Source: CAJQND01 sp051010055 (GTDB lineage Bacteria; Pseudomonadota; Alphaproteobacteria; Rhizobiales; CAJQND01). Taken from it: 12,971 nt of DNA. Positions 6,295-12,380 of the stretch are shown here, piece by piece (within the stretch, counting starts at the first letter, position 1; each line of letters starts with the position of its first letter). The translations under genes and the position numbers were made by a program. The DNA is taken from NCBI GenBank assembly GCA_051010055.1, contig JBPCVY010000243.1, positions 1 to 12,971 of the forward strand, in the 5' to 3' direction. The notes under the pieces were generated by a model that was not told the origin of the DNA, made no database searches, and worked only from the letters and a program-made list of their open reading frames with translations.

Positions 6295-6310
6295 GCCGAA
6301 TGAATTCGGC
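6295..6310 (-). other. Small hairpin between the cysteine-rich gene and the SDR gene
   Basis: GCCGAA, loop TGAA, TTCGGC forms a 6-bp stem 13 bases after the stop of the cysteine-rich gene. On the minus strand it is followed by CTATTATCC, which is not a convincing U-tract. It may be a weak terminator or a processing site in the leader of the SDR gene. Confidence 0.35.
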
Positions 6311-6322
6311 TGAAAAGACAGC

Positions 6323-6556
6323 TCAATGCACGCCGGAAACATCGCCCTGGCCCTCATTTGCCTGTTCGCCGCTTCTGTATGTGCTGGCGCAATTGCGGGG
6401 CCTGCGGCAGCGCTTGGCGCGGGCGCAACCGGTGCGGGCGCATTTTGCAAGCCGCCTGATTTCGAGGAACCTGTCTATTGCCTCAATCAGGTCGCGGGCG
6501 ATCTCTTCATCATCGCGCGAGGGTTTGTAGACTTGAGGTTTGGTTTTCTTCTTCAT
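6323..6556 (-). CDS. Small four-cysteine basic protein, function unknown
   Basis: I do not recognise a named family. The likely product is 77 residues: a basic start (MKKKTKPQVYKPSRDDEE), an amphipathic helix (about 16-36, EEIARDLIEAIDRFLEIRRL), then a compact cluster with Cys39, Cys44, Cys50 and Cys56, spaced C-x4-C-x5-C-x5-C and rich in arginine (CARTGCARAKRC). This suggests a small zinc-binding or nucleic-acid-binding module. I recall comparable short arginine/cysteine-rich proteins in Hyphomicrobiales, but that is a memory and not a match. The frame stays open upstream to 6889, but that extension overlaps the exported-protein gene and the REP repeats and has no protein-like composition. 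The ATG at 6556 marks where the helical, charged composition begins; its ribosome site (GGA, ten bases away) is weak. The SDR gene lies 75 bases downstream. Confidence 0.6.
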   Translation of the reverse strand: MKKKTKPQVYKPSRDDEEIARDLIEAIDRFLEIRRLAKCARTGCARAKRCRRPRNCASTYRSGEQANEGQGDVSGVH

Positions 6557-6800
6557 CGTGAGGTATTCCGTGTGTGCTTTGATGCCGGTGCCGCTTTCAA
6601 CTTGCGGGAAGCGATGACAGCACAATAAGGGCACGGAAACCTGCGGGGATAAGTTCAAATGATTGTGCAGCAAACCATCCCTCGAGACGGTGGCTTTGCC
6701 ACCTCCTCGGGATGAGGATTGGGGGCGACGCATCCACCTAGCCTCATGTTGAGGAGACGTGAAGCGCCGTCTCGAACCATAGCATGGAACGCAATCCCTC
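6557..6800. other. Gene-free stretch between the two small genes
   Basis: This 244-base interval holds the REP pair (6675-6782) and about 118 bases of unremarkable leader before the cysteine-rich gene. I see no convincing promoter or terminator on the minus strand apart from the REP hairpins, which could stop or stabilise transcripts. Confidence 0.6.
6675..6782. repeat. Pair of inverted REP-like palindromic repeats
   Basis: Copy 1 (6675-6717, plus) and copy 2 (6742-6782, minus) align along most of their length. Shared blocks in order are an AT-containing start, TCGAGACGG, a central CTT, CTCCTC and ATGAGG. They face each other with their ATGAGG ends, 24 bases apart. Each is itself an imperfect hairpin; copy 1 has GGTGGC/GCCACC around a TTT loop. 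The CTCGAGACG and CCTCATG...GAGGAG elements resemble the intergenic palindromes scattered in many Hyphomicrobiales genomes. Whether this genome has other copies cannot be seen here. Confidence 0.7.
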
Positions 6801-7049
6801 CTAATAAATAACCCAGCAGCTGATTTTGCCGCTCGGTTTAATTTGCACGCGGGCAACAAGGCTACGGCCATAGACCTTGCGGCATTCATCGCGCGCTTCG
6901 TTATGGGTCATGCGCCGTTTTGGATTGGACTTGCTTGCCGTATAGCCAAGTTCGCGGGGCACATGCATGGGCCTTGCGGTCACGGTCACTGCAAAGAACG
7001 CCGAAAACACAACCATCGCCGTCAGTTTTGTGGCTAATCTCCCAAGCAT
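6801..7049 (-). CDS. Small exported protein with one cysteine pair, function unknown
   Basis: No family recognised. The 82-residue product starts with a classic signal peptide: basic MLGRLATK, hydrophobic LTAMVVFSAFFAVTV, and a likely cleavage site after TA (residue 25, before RPMHV). The mature part of about 57 residues is basic, with MTHNEARDECRKVYGRSLVARVQIKPSGKISCW. The two cysteines, Cys56 and Cys78, could form a disulfide in the periplasm. The ATG at 7049 has AGGA six bases upstream. It lies 45 bases downstream of prpE on the same strand with only a weak GGGC/GCCC hairpin between, so it may be transcribed with prpE, although no functional link is obvious. The stop codon TAG overlaps a perfect AGGAGGG. 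Confidence 0.7.
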   Translation of the reverse strand: MLGRLATKLTAMVVFSAFFAVTVTARPMHVPRELGYTASKSNPKRRMTHNEARDECRKVYGRSLVARVQIKPSGKISCWVIY

Positions 7050-7094
7050 TCCCGGTCCTGCTTGCTAAGAACTATTTAGGGCGGAGCATGCCCC

Positions 7095-8996
7095 CTACCC
7101 GACAATGCCCCTGTCTTTAAGGGCATCGGTAATCTCATCAAGGATCACCGGATCGTCAATTGTCGCCGGCATTGTCCAGTCTTCACCATCGGCAATTTTC
7201 CGCACTGTGGCACGCAAAATCTTGCCGGAACGAGTTTTCGGCAAGCGGGCAACGGTGATTGCGGTTTTGAACGCCGCTACGGGACCGATTTTCTCGCGCA
7301 CCAGGCCGACGCACTCTTTCTCGATTTCAGAAGGATCGCGGTTAACGCCCGAATTGAGAACGATGAAGCCGGCCGGGCTTTGCCCTTTCAGGTTATCGGC
7401 GATGCCAACGACAGCGCATTCGGCCACATCAGGATGGGCGGCCAGCACTTCTTCCATGCCGCCGGTCGAAAGCCTGTGGCCGGCAACGTTGATGATGTCA
7501 TCGGTGCGGGCCATGATATAGAGATAGCCGTCTTCATCCATATATCCGGCATCTGCAGTTTCATAAAATCCGGGGAAAGTGGATAGATAGCTCTCGCGGA
7601 AGCGTTCATCATTTTGCCACAGGGTCGGCAGGCAGCCGGGCGGCAGCGGCAGCTTTACGCATATAGCGCCAATATCGCCCCGCTTTACTGGCGCGCCTTC
7701 TTCATCCAGCACATGCATTTCATAACCTGGCATGGGCACAGCCGGTGAGCCGTGTTTCACCGGCAAGTTGCCAAGCCCCACTGGGTTACCGGCAATGGTC
7801 CAGCCGGTTTCGGTTTGCCACCAATGGTCGATCACCGGCACGTTGAGCTTTTCCTCCGCCCAGACAAGCGTGTCCGGATCGGCCCGCTCGCCTGCTAGGA
7901 ACAGGGTGCGGAAACCGGAAAGGTCATACTTGCCAATGAGCTTTCCTTCCGGGTCTTCCTTTTTGATGGCGCGGAAAGCAGTGGGGGCTGTGAACAGGGC
8001 CACAACATCATGCTCTGCGATAACCCGCCAGAATGTGCCCGCATCAGGTGTGCCGATGGGCTTTCCTTCAAACACGATTGTAGTGCAGCCATGTAAAAGC
8101 GGCGCATAGCAAATGTAGGAATGGCCAACCACCCAGCCGACATCTGAGGCAGCCCAGTAAACCTCGCCTGGTGCAATGTCATAGATGTTCGGCATGGACC
8201 ATTTGAGCGCCACCATATGCCCGCCATTGTCACGCACAACCCCTTTGGGAACACCGGTGGTGCCGGATGTGTAGAGAATATAAAGCGGATCGGTAGCTTT
8301 CACCGGCACGCAATCAGCTTTTTCCCCGGCAGCCTTGGCGTTGGCCACAAGCGCTTCCCAATCATGATCGTAACCATCATTCATGGAGGCGGCTGCCTGC
8401 TCGCGCTGCAACAGGATGATGCCGGAAGGTTTGTGGGTCGAAATCTCGATTGCTTCATCAAGAAGGGGTTTGTACTCAATCACCCTGCCCGGTTCGATAC
8501 CGCACGAGGCGGTGACAATGAGTACCGGTTTTGCATCATCAATGCGCGTTGCAAGCTCTTTGGGCGCAAACCCACCGAACACAACCGAATGCACAGCACC
8601 AATACGGGCACACGCCAGCATGGCGATCAGCGCCTCGGGGATCATCGGCATATAAATGATCACCCTGTCGCCCTTTGAGGCTCCCTGTGCCTCAAGCGCG
8701 GCGGCGAAGGTTGCCACTTCTTCGAGAAGCTCTGAATACGTGAGCTTGCCCTGTGTACCGGTAATGGGGCTGTCATAAATAACGGCGAGCCGATCGCCGC
8801 GACCGGCTTCCACGTGGCGGTCAACGCAGTTGTAACAGGTGTTGCATTCGGCGCCGACGAACCACCGGTCAAGCCCGTCAACTTTCTCAAACACCTTGTC
8901 CCACGGTTTGTACCAGTCAATGCCCTCGGCCGCTTCTGCCCAGAAGGCATCCGGGTCGGCCTGCCAATTATTGTAGATGTCGTGATATGTGCTCAT
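7095..8996 (-). CDS. prpE: Propionyl-CoA synthetase (acyl-AMP-forming)
   Basis: This cytoplasmic enzyme activates propionate (and more weakly acetate) with ATP and CoA through an acyl-adenylate, feeding the methylcitrate or methylmalonyl-CoA routes. At 633 residues it has the usual length. Seen: an N-terminal ACAS domain (CNTCYNCVDRHV, 51-62), the phosphate loop YTSGTTGVPKG (242-252), WWQTETG (392-398), the hinge region RTDDIINVAGHRL (497-509), and the catalytic, acylation-regulated lysine in RSGKILR (Lys592). The overall wording, including RWFVGAECNTCYN and SASCGIEPGR-like text (VTASCGIEPGRVIEYKPLLDEAI), favours PrpE over acetyl-CoA synthetase. The frame extends to 9137, but the ATG at 8996 has AAGGG eight bases upstream and gives the family's MSxYHxxY start. 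No other propionate genes are in the window. Acetate preference cannot be excluded. Confidence 0.92.
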   Translation of the reverse strand: MSTYHDIYNNWQADPDAFWAEAAEGIDWYKPWDKVFEKVDGLDRWFVGAECNTCYNCVDRHVEAGRGDRLAVIYDSPITGTQGKLTYSELLEEVATFAAALEAQGASKGDRVIIYMPMIPEALIAMLACARIGAVHSVVFGGFAPKELATRIDDAKPVLIVTASCGIEPGRVIEYKPLLDEAIEISTHKPSGIILLQREQAAASMNDGYDHDWEALVANAKAAGEKADCVPVKATDPLYILYTSGTTGVPKGVVRDNGGHMVALKWSMPNIYDIAPGEVYWAASDVGWVVGHSYICYAPLLHGCTTIVFEGKPIGTPDAGTFWRVIAEHDVVALFTAPTAFRAIKKEDPEGKLIGKYDLSGFRTLFLAGERADPDTLVWAEEKLNVPVIDHWWQTETGWTIAGNPVGLGNLPVKHGSPAVPMPGYEMHVLDEEGAPVKRGDIGAICVKLPLPPGCLPTLWQNDERFRESYLSTFPGFYETADAGYMDEDGYLYIMARTDDIINVAGHRLSTGGMEEVLAAHPDVAECAVVGIADNLKGQSPAGFIVLNSGVNRDPSEIEKECVGLVREKIGPVAAFKTAITVARLPKTRSGKILRATVRKIADGEDWTMPATIDDPVILDEITDALKDRGIVG

Positions 8997-9196
8997 GCGT
9001 GTTGCCCTTCGCCACTGCGCGCAATCGTAAACAACTTCGCGCTTATGCAAATGTTTTTCTACCGCAATAGCCGCCATTGCAAGCCCTGCGCGCATAAGAC
9101 TTTGGCTTAATAGGGCGCAAAACGAAGGCGCTGCCATTTACCCAATCTAAAGCCTGGCCGGGTTTACTGGCCCATGAACTCAATGCTGAGGGCCCC
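8997..9196. other. Divergent intergenic region between prpE and the PAP2-type gene
   Basis: 200 bases. Upstream in-frame codons of prpE exist to 9137, but they lack protein-like composition and a better-placed start. I see no convincing -35/-10 pair on either strand. A single TTTGCATA (minus, about 9046-9053) is one base from the TTTGCAAA half-site of short-chain acyl-CoA regulators, but the second half-site is missing. Confidence 0.4.
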
Positions 9197-10360
9197 ATGG
9201 TTGCAGGTTCCCCATCACGCTCACAAACAGCCAGCTCGCATGGCGTGCAGGCCCGATTTGCGACACTCTTTGGCGCAAGCCTTGGTGCGCATTTACCATT
9301 CATCGTGCTGATAGGGCTTTACTCCCTGGCAGCCCAGCTCACGATTGGCCGCATGGAAGGCATTGTAAAATCGAGCTTTTCTACCAGCATAATCGATTTT
9401 GTGGTGGTTACCGTGCCGATATTGTTCCTGGCGGTACTGACCATGCGGTTTGTGCATCTGGTGCTCAACGAGCGCCCCGCCAGCCCCTTGCTGGCGCTTT
9501 ATGAAGATATGAAGGCCTATCTGGGCGATCCGGTACGGTTGGCTGCTGCGCTGCCAATGATTTTGACGCTGATTGCATTTTTCCGCACTTTTACCCTTAT
9601 CAAGGCCAATATTCCCGCCGTTCAGCCATTTGTGTGGGACGGGGCTTTTATCGAGCTTGACCGGGTTTTGCATTTTGGCCGCCAACCCTGGGAATGGCTG
9701 CAACCGGTTCTGGGCTATGGCCCGGTGACCTTCCTTATCAGCTTTCTCTATAACCTGTGGTTCATCGTGATGTGGATCTTCTGGGTATGGTTTGCCTTTG
9801 ACAAGGAAGACTGGCACCTGCGCTCGCGCTTCTTCTTGAGCTTCATTCTGATTTGGATTATCGGCGGCGGACTGCTTGCCGTGGGCTTTTCATCGGCAGG
9901 GCCATGCTATCTGGCCAGCCTTGGCATGGACGATAGCGAGTTCGCAGGCCTGATGGCCTATCTGCACAACGTCAGTAGTTCCGGCCTGCCGCTCATGGCG
10001 CTGGATGTGCAGCAAATGCTGTGGGACGGTTATGTGCTCAAAACCGGCGCTGGTGGTGGCATCTCCGCCATGCCATCCCTCCACAATGCATCAGCGCTTC
10101 TTTTCGCCCTTGCCGCCTGGCGGCTTAACCGCGTTGCGGGCATTCTCGCCAGCATCTTTGCCGGCATTATCTTTATAGGCTCGGTGCATCTTGGCTGGCA
10201 TTATGCAGTAGATGGCTATGTGGGCTTTGCCCTGGCGCTGGCAGTGTGGTGGGCAAGCAAGCCGCTGGCAACCTGGATGGACGGGTTATCGTTCACCAGG
10301 CGGTTTCTTATTCTGCGGGGGCAGTCTGGGGACCGCGCTCCGTCCACTCCATCACAATAA
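9197..10360 (+). CDS. PAP2_3-type multi-pass membrane phosphatase or phosphotransferase
   Basis: This 387-residue inner-membrane protein has several hydrophobic segments (about 34-50, 66-90, 115-135, 175-200, 211-233, 297-350). It carries phosphatidic-acid-phosphatase type 2 catalytic motifs: PSLHNA (293-298, with His296) and SVHLGWHYAVDG (329-340, with His335 and Asp339). This pattern fits the PAP2_3 group, related to inositolphosphotransferase/Aur1-like enzymes that move or remove a lipid phosphate head group, so a role in membrane lipid remodelling is plausible. The substrate is unknown. The polar N-terminus of about 20 residues carries no cleavable signal. The ATG at 9197 has GAGGG about four bases upstream. 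The last 53 bases overlap the end of the convergent drug-exporter gene. The upstream region is divergent from prpE; I found no clear promoter there. Confidence 0.82.
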   Translation: MVAGSPSRSQTASSHGVQARFATLFGASLGAHLPFIVLIGLYSLAAQLTIGRMEGIVKSSFSTSIIDFVVVTVPILFLAVLTMRFVHLVLNERPASPLLALYEDMKAYLGDPVRLAAALPMILTLIAFFRTFTLIKANIPAVQPFVWDGAFIELDRVLHFGRQPWEWLQPVLGYGPVTFLISFLYNLWFIVMWIFWVWFAFDKEDWHLRSRFFLSFILIWIIGGGLLAVGFSSAGPCYLASLGMDDSEFAGLMAYLHNVSSSGLPLMALDVQQMLWDGYVLKTGAGGGISAMPSLHNASALLFALAAWRLNRVAGILASIFAGIIFIGSVHLGWHYAVDGYVGFALALAVWWASKPLATWMDGLSFTRRFLILRGQSGDRAPSTPSQ

Positions 10361-11531
10361 GCGACGCCACGCCCAAAAGGGCAAATCCACCGACAAGCGG
10401 CAAAATGGTGCCACTGAAGGCAAGGCCAATTGAGCCGCCTATGGCAAGAGATATGAAGGTTGTGAGCGAAGCGATTACCGCTGCAGCCACCCCTGCAATA
10501 TGCCCAAGCGGTTCCATCGCCAAAGCATTGAAATTGCCGAATAAAACGCCAATCATCAGAAACGCCAAGCAGAAATATGCCATCAACATCCACAAGGGCG
10601 GGTCGCCTGCAAATGCCCAGGCAACAGCAAAAAACGGAATGGACAATACGCACAGGCAAATGATTGCCAGGCGCGACAGTGGGCGCATGCCATGTTTCAG
10701 CACCAGCTTTGAATTTACAATTGATGAAATGCCGATGGCCAGTGCCAGCACCGCAAAGTAAAGCGGGAATATTTCGCCCACGCCATATTGGTTCTGGAAT
10801 ACGGCCTGGGCCGAAAGTAGATAACCCACAAAGGCTCCGTATATGAGCCCGGCCACTATGGTGTAGCCGAAGGCGGTGCGGTTGGTGCACGTCTCCACAA
10901 CACCGCGCCAGATACGGCGGGCAGAAAATCGGGCGCGATTTTCTTCTGCCAGAGTTTCAGGCTGGCGAAACATGAACCAGAAAAATGCAAACAAACCGAT
11001 AGCGAGAAATGACCAGAAAATCATCCGCCAGCCGGCAAACATCATAATGCCCTGGCCAATGGCGGGGGCAATTGCAGGCACGATAATGAACACCGCCATT
11101 ATCATCGACATGATGCGCGCCATGGCCCGGCCTTCATAAAGGTCGCGGATGAGCGCGATAACCACAATGCGCGGGCCCGCCGCCCCAAGCCCCTGCAAAA
11201 ACCTGCCAACCAGCATCATGGTGAAGCCGGTGGAAATAATGGACAAGATTGTGCCGGCGACAAAGATTAAAAGCCCCACGTAAATGGCAGGTTTGCGCCC
11301 GGTGCTGTCGGAAACCGGCCCGTAAATCATTTGCCCGAAGGCAAGCCCCAGAAAAAACAGGGAGATGACGAACTGCGCATCATTGGGCTCTGCAACATGC
11401 AGATCTTCACCGATAATGTTCAACGCCGGCAGCATGGCGTCGATGGACAGCGCCACTATAGAAATCAACAGCGCCACAAGGGCAACCTGTTCGCCAAGGC
11501 TGGGGCCTGAAGATTTTTCCGGCTGCGTCAC
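10308..11531 (-). CDS. MFS multidrug efflux transporter, Bcr/CflA type
   Basis: This is a 407-residue inner-membrane proton-driven exporter with about 12 transmembrane helices. Seen: TM1 with SIDAMLPALNIIGEDL (29-44), the family's acidic helix-1 signature; motif A GPVSDSTGRKP (71-81); motif B RFLQGLGAAGPRI (110-122); and the antiporter motif in TM5, MAVFIIVPAIAPAIGQ (145-160). These are typical of the DHA1 family, Bcr/CflA branch, which exports drugs such as bicyclomycin and chloramphenicol; the real substrate is unknown. The start is GTG at 11531. A later ATG (residue 33) would cut TM1 in half. The Shine-Dalgarno is poor. A 9-bp inverted repeat lies in its leader, 15 bases upstream. The DsbA-fold gene ends 90 bases upstream on the same strand, so co-transcription is possible. 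The 3' end overlaps the convergent PAP2-type gene by 53 bases. Confidence 0.9.
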   Translation of the reverse strand: MTQPEKSSGPSLGEQVALVALLISIVALSIDAMLPALNIIGEDLHVAEPNDAQFVISLFFLGLAFGQMIYGPVSDSTGRKPAIYVGLLIFVAGTILSIISTGFTMMLVGRFLQGLGAAGPRIVVIALIRDLYEGRAMARIMSMIMAVFIIVPAIAPAIGQGIMMFAGWRMIFWSFLAIGLFAFFWFMFRQPETLAEENRARFSARRIWRGVVETCTNRTAFGYTIVAGLIYGAFVGYLLSAQAVFQNQYGVGEIFPLYFAVLALAIGISSIVNSKLVLKHGMRPLSRLAIICLCVLSIPFFAVAWAFAGDPPLWMLMAYFCLAFLMIGVLFGNFNALAMEPLGHIAGVAAAVIASLTTFISLAIGGSIGLAFSGTILPLVGGFALLGVASLIVMEWTERGPQTAPAE

Positions 11532-11545
11532 GGGCGGTGGTTTCC

Positions 11546-11587
11546 GGTGAGATTGAAATACAGTTCCCGAATAGAGGAAATCTCACC
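11546..11587 (-). promoter_or_regulatory. Inverted repeat in the leader of the drug-exporter gene
   Basis: GGTGAGATT (11546-11554) and AATCTCACC (11579-11587) are perfect 9-base arms separated by 24 bases, just upstream of the GTG at 11531. They could pair in the mRNA leader or bind a dimeric repressor. No T-run follows, so it does not act as a terminator of the upstream gene. Confidence 0.45.
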
Positions 11588-11621
11588 TCATGTCACGAGC
11601 GGGTTTTCAATGAAAGCAAAC

Positions 11622-12320
11622 TCAACACCAACTTGCCTCTTCGCGGCCCGGTGCGCGCAGCAGTTCCTGGATATTTGCCTCAATGAGCCGGTAGCCGACA
11701 TTTCCGAACAACTTCTGGCGGCCCTCGTTCATGATGAATGTCGGGCTTCCCTTGGCGCCAAGTTGCTCGGCAAGCTGGTAGTCGAACACGAGCGCCGCAA
11801 TTGCCTCAGAGGAGCGGATTTTTTCCTCAATGCGCGCATAGTCGATGCCCACATCTCCACACACTTCTGCGTGCACCTGCCAATCGGAAATATCGCGGGC
11901 CTGCTCAAAAAAAGCCTTGCGCAACGCCCAGGAAGCGCGGTTTTGAAGAGTGTCGAGATAGTCACATGCCGGCGCGTTTTGAGCCTTGTCATCTGCCTCG
12001 ATTGCCTGAACCGCCTTGAGGAAAAGATGGGCGCTTGCAGAAGAGCGCGGTTTCACATCAATCCATATCCTGTCATTGAGCGCCACATGGGGAAAGCGTT
12101 CGGCCACCTCCATGAGATGGGCATTGAAACCCTCAAATCCGCCACGGTCTTTCCAGCCTGTTTTGATTTTTCCCCTCGCATCGGGAAACACCGAACAGAA
12201 TCTGGCGTCGATCTCCACCTGCCCGCCAAACTGCTTGCAGATTTCCTCAAGCCTGATGTGCGCCGCATAGGCCCACACGCATAAAACGTCAGAAAAGTAG
12301 TAAATTTTTGCAGGAGACAC
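11622..12320 (-). CDS. DsbA-fold (FrnE/HCCA-isomerase-like) protein with single active-site cysteine
   Basis: This 232-residue protein of the DsbA-like thioredoxin superfamily has no signal peptide, so it is cytoplasmic, as FrnE-type proteins are. The N-terminus reads IYYFSDVLCVWAY (6-18): the usual C-x-x-C becomes Cys14-Val-Trp-Ala17, so the second cysteine is lost. The cis-proline loop GSPTF (191-195, Pro193) and the helical insert are intact. With one cysteine it may act as an isomerase or glutathione-linked enzyme, or through a mixed disulfide, and is unlikely to be a standard disulfide oxidase. Start is GTG at 12320 with AAAGG seven bases upstream; no better ATG precedes the motif. It follows adenine deaminase by 60 bases and precedes the drug exporter by 90 bases on the same strand. 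The substrate is unknown. Confidence 0.82.
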   Translation of the reverse strand: MSPAKIYYFSDVLCVWAYAAHIRLEEICKQFGGQVEIDARFCSVFPDARGKIKTGWKDRGGFEGFNAHLMEVAERFPHVALNDRIWIDVKPRSSASAHLFLKAVQAIEADDKAQNAPACDYLDTLQNRASWALRKAFFEQARDISDWQVHAEVCGDVGIDYARIEEKIRSSEAIAALVFDYQLAEQLGAKGSPTFIMNEGRQKLFGNVGYRLIEANIQELLRAPGREEASWC

Positions 12321-12380
12321 GGGCCAACCTTTCTGCTCATTGAAATCTTAAGTTTGGATATGACCTTAGGGTGCGCTGCC

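Noticed and set aside
6323..6889. A 188-residue frame covering the cysteine-rich gene and its upstream region
   Set aside because: The first 111 codons overlap the exported-protein gene in another frame and run through both REP hairpins, with arginine/serine-rich non-protein-like composition. Only the part from the ATG at 6556 looks coding.
9046..9053. TTTGCATA as a short-chain acyl-CoA regulator site upstream of prpE
   Set aside because: The known motif needs two TTTGCAAA half-sites four bases apart. Only one imperfect half is present.
8997..9137. N-terminal extension of prpE to 9137
   Set aside because: The extra 47 residues have no homology to the family start, while the ATG at 8996 has a good ribosome site and gives the standard N-terminus.
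11547..12284. A 245-residue plus-strand frame opposite the DsbA-fold gene
   Set aside because: It is antisense to a gene with clear family motifs and resembles no known protein. Long antisense frames are common in GC-rich coding DNA.
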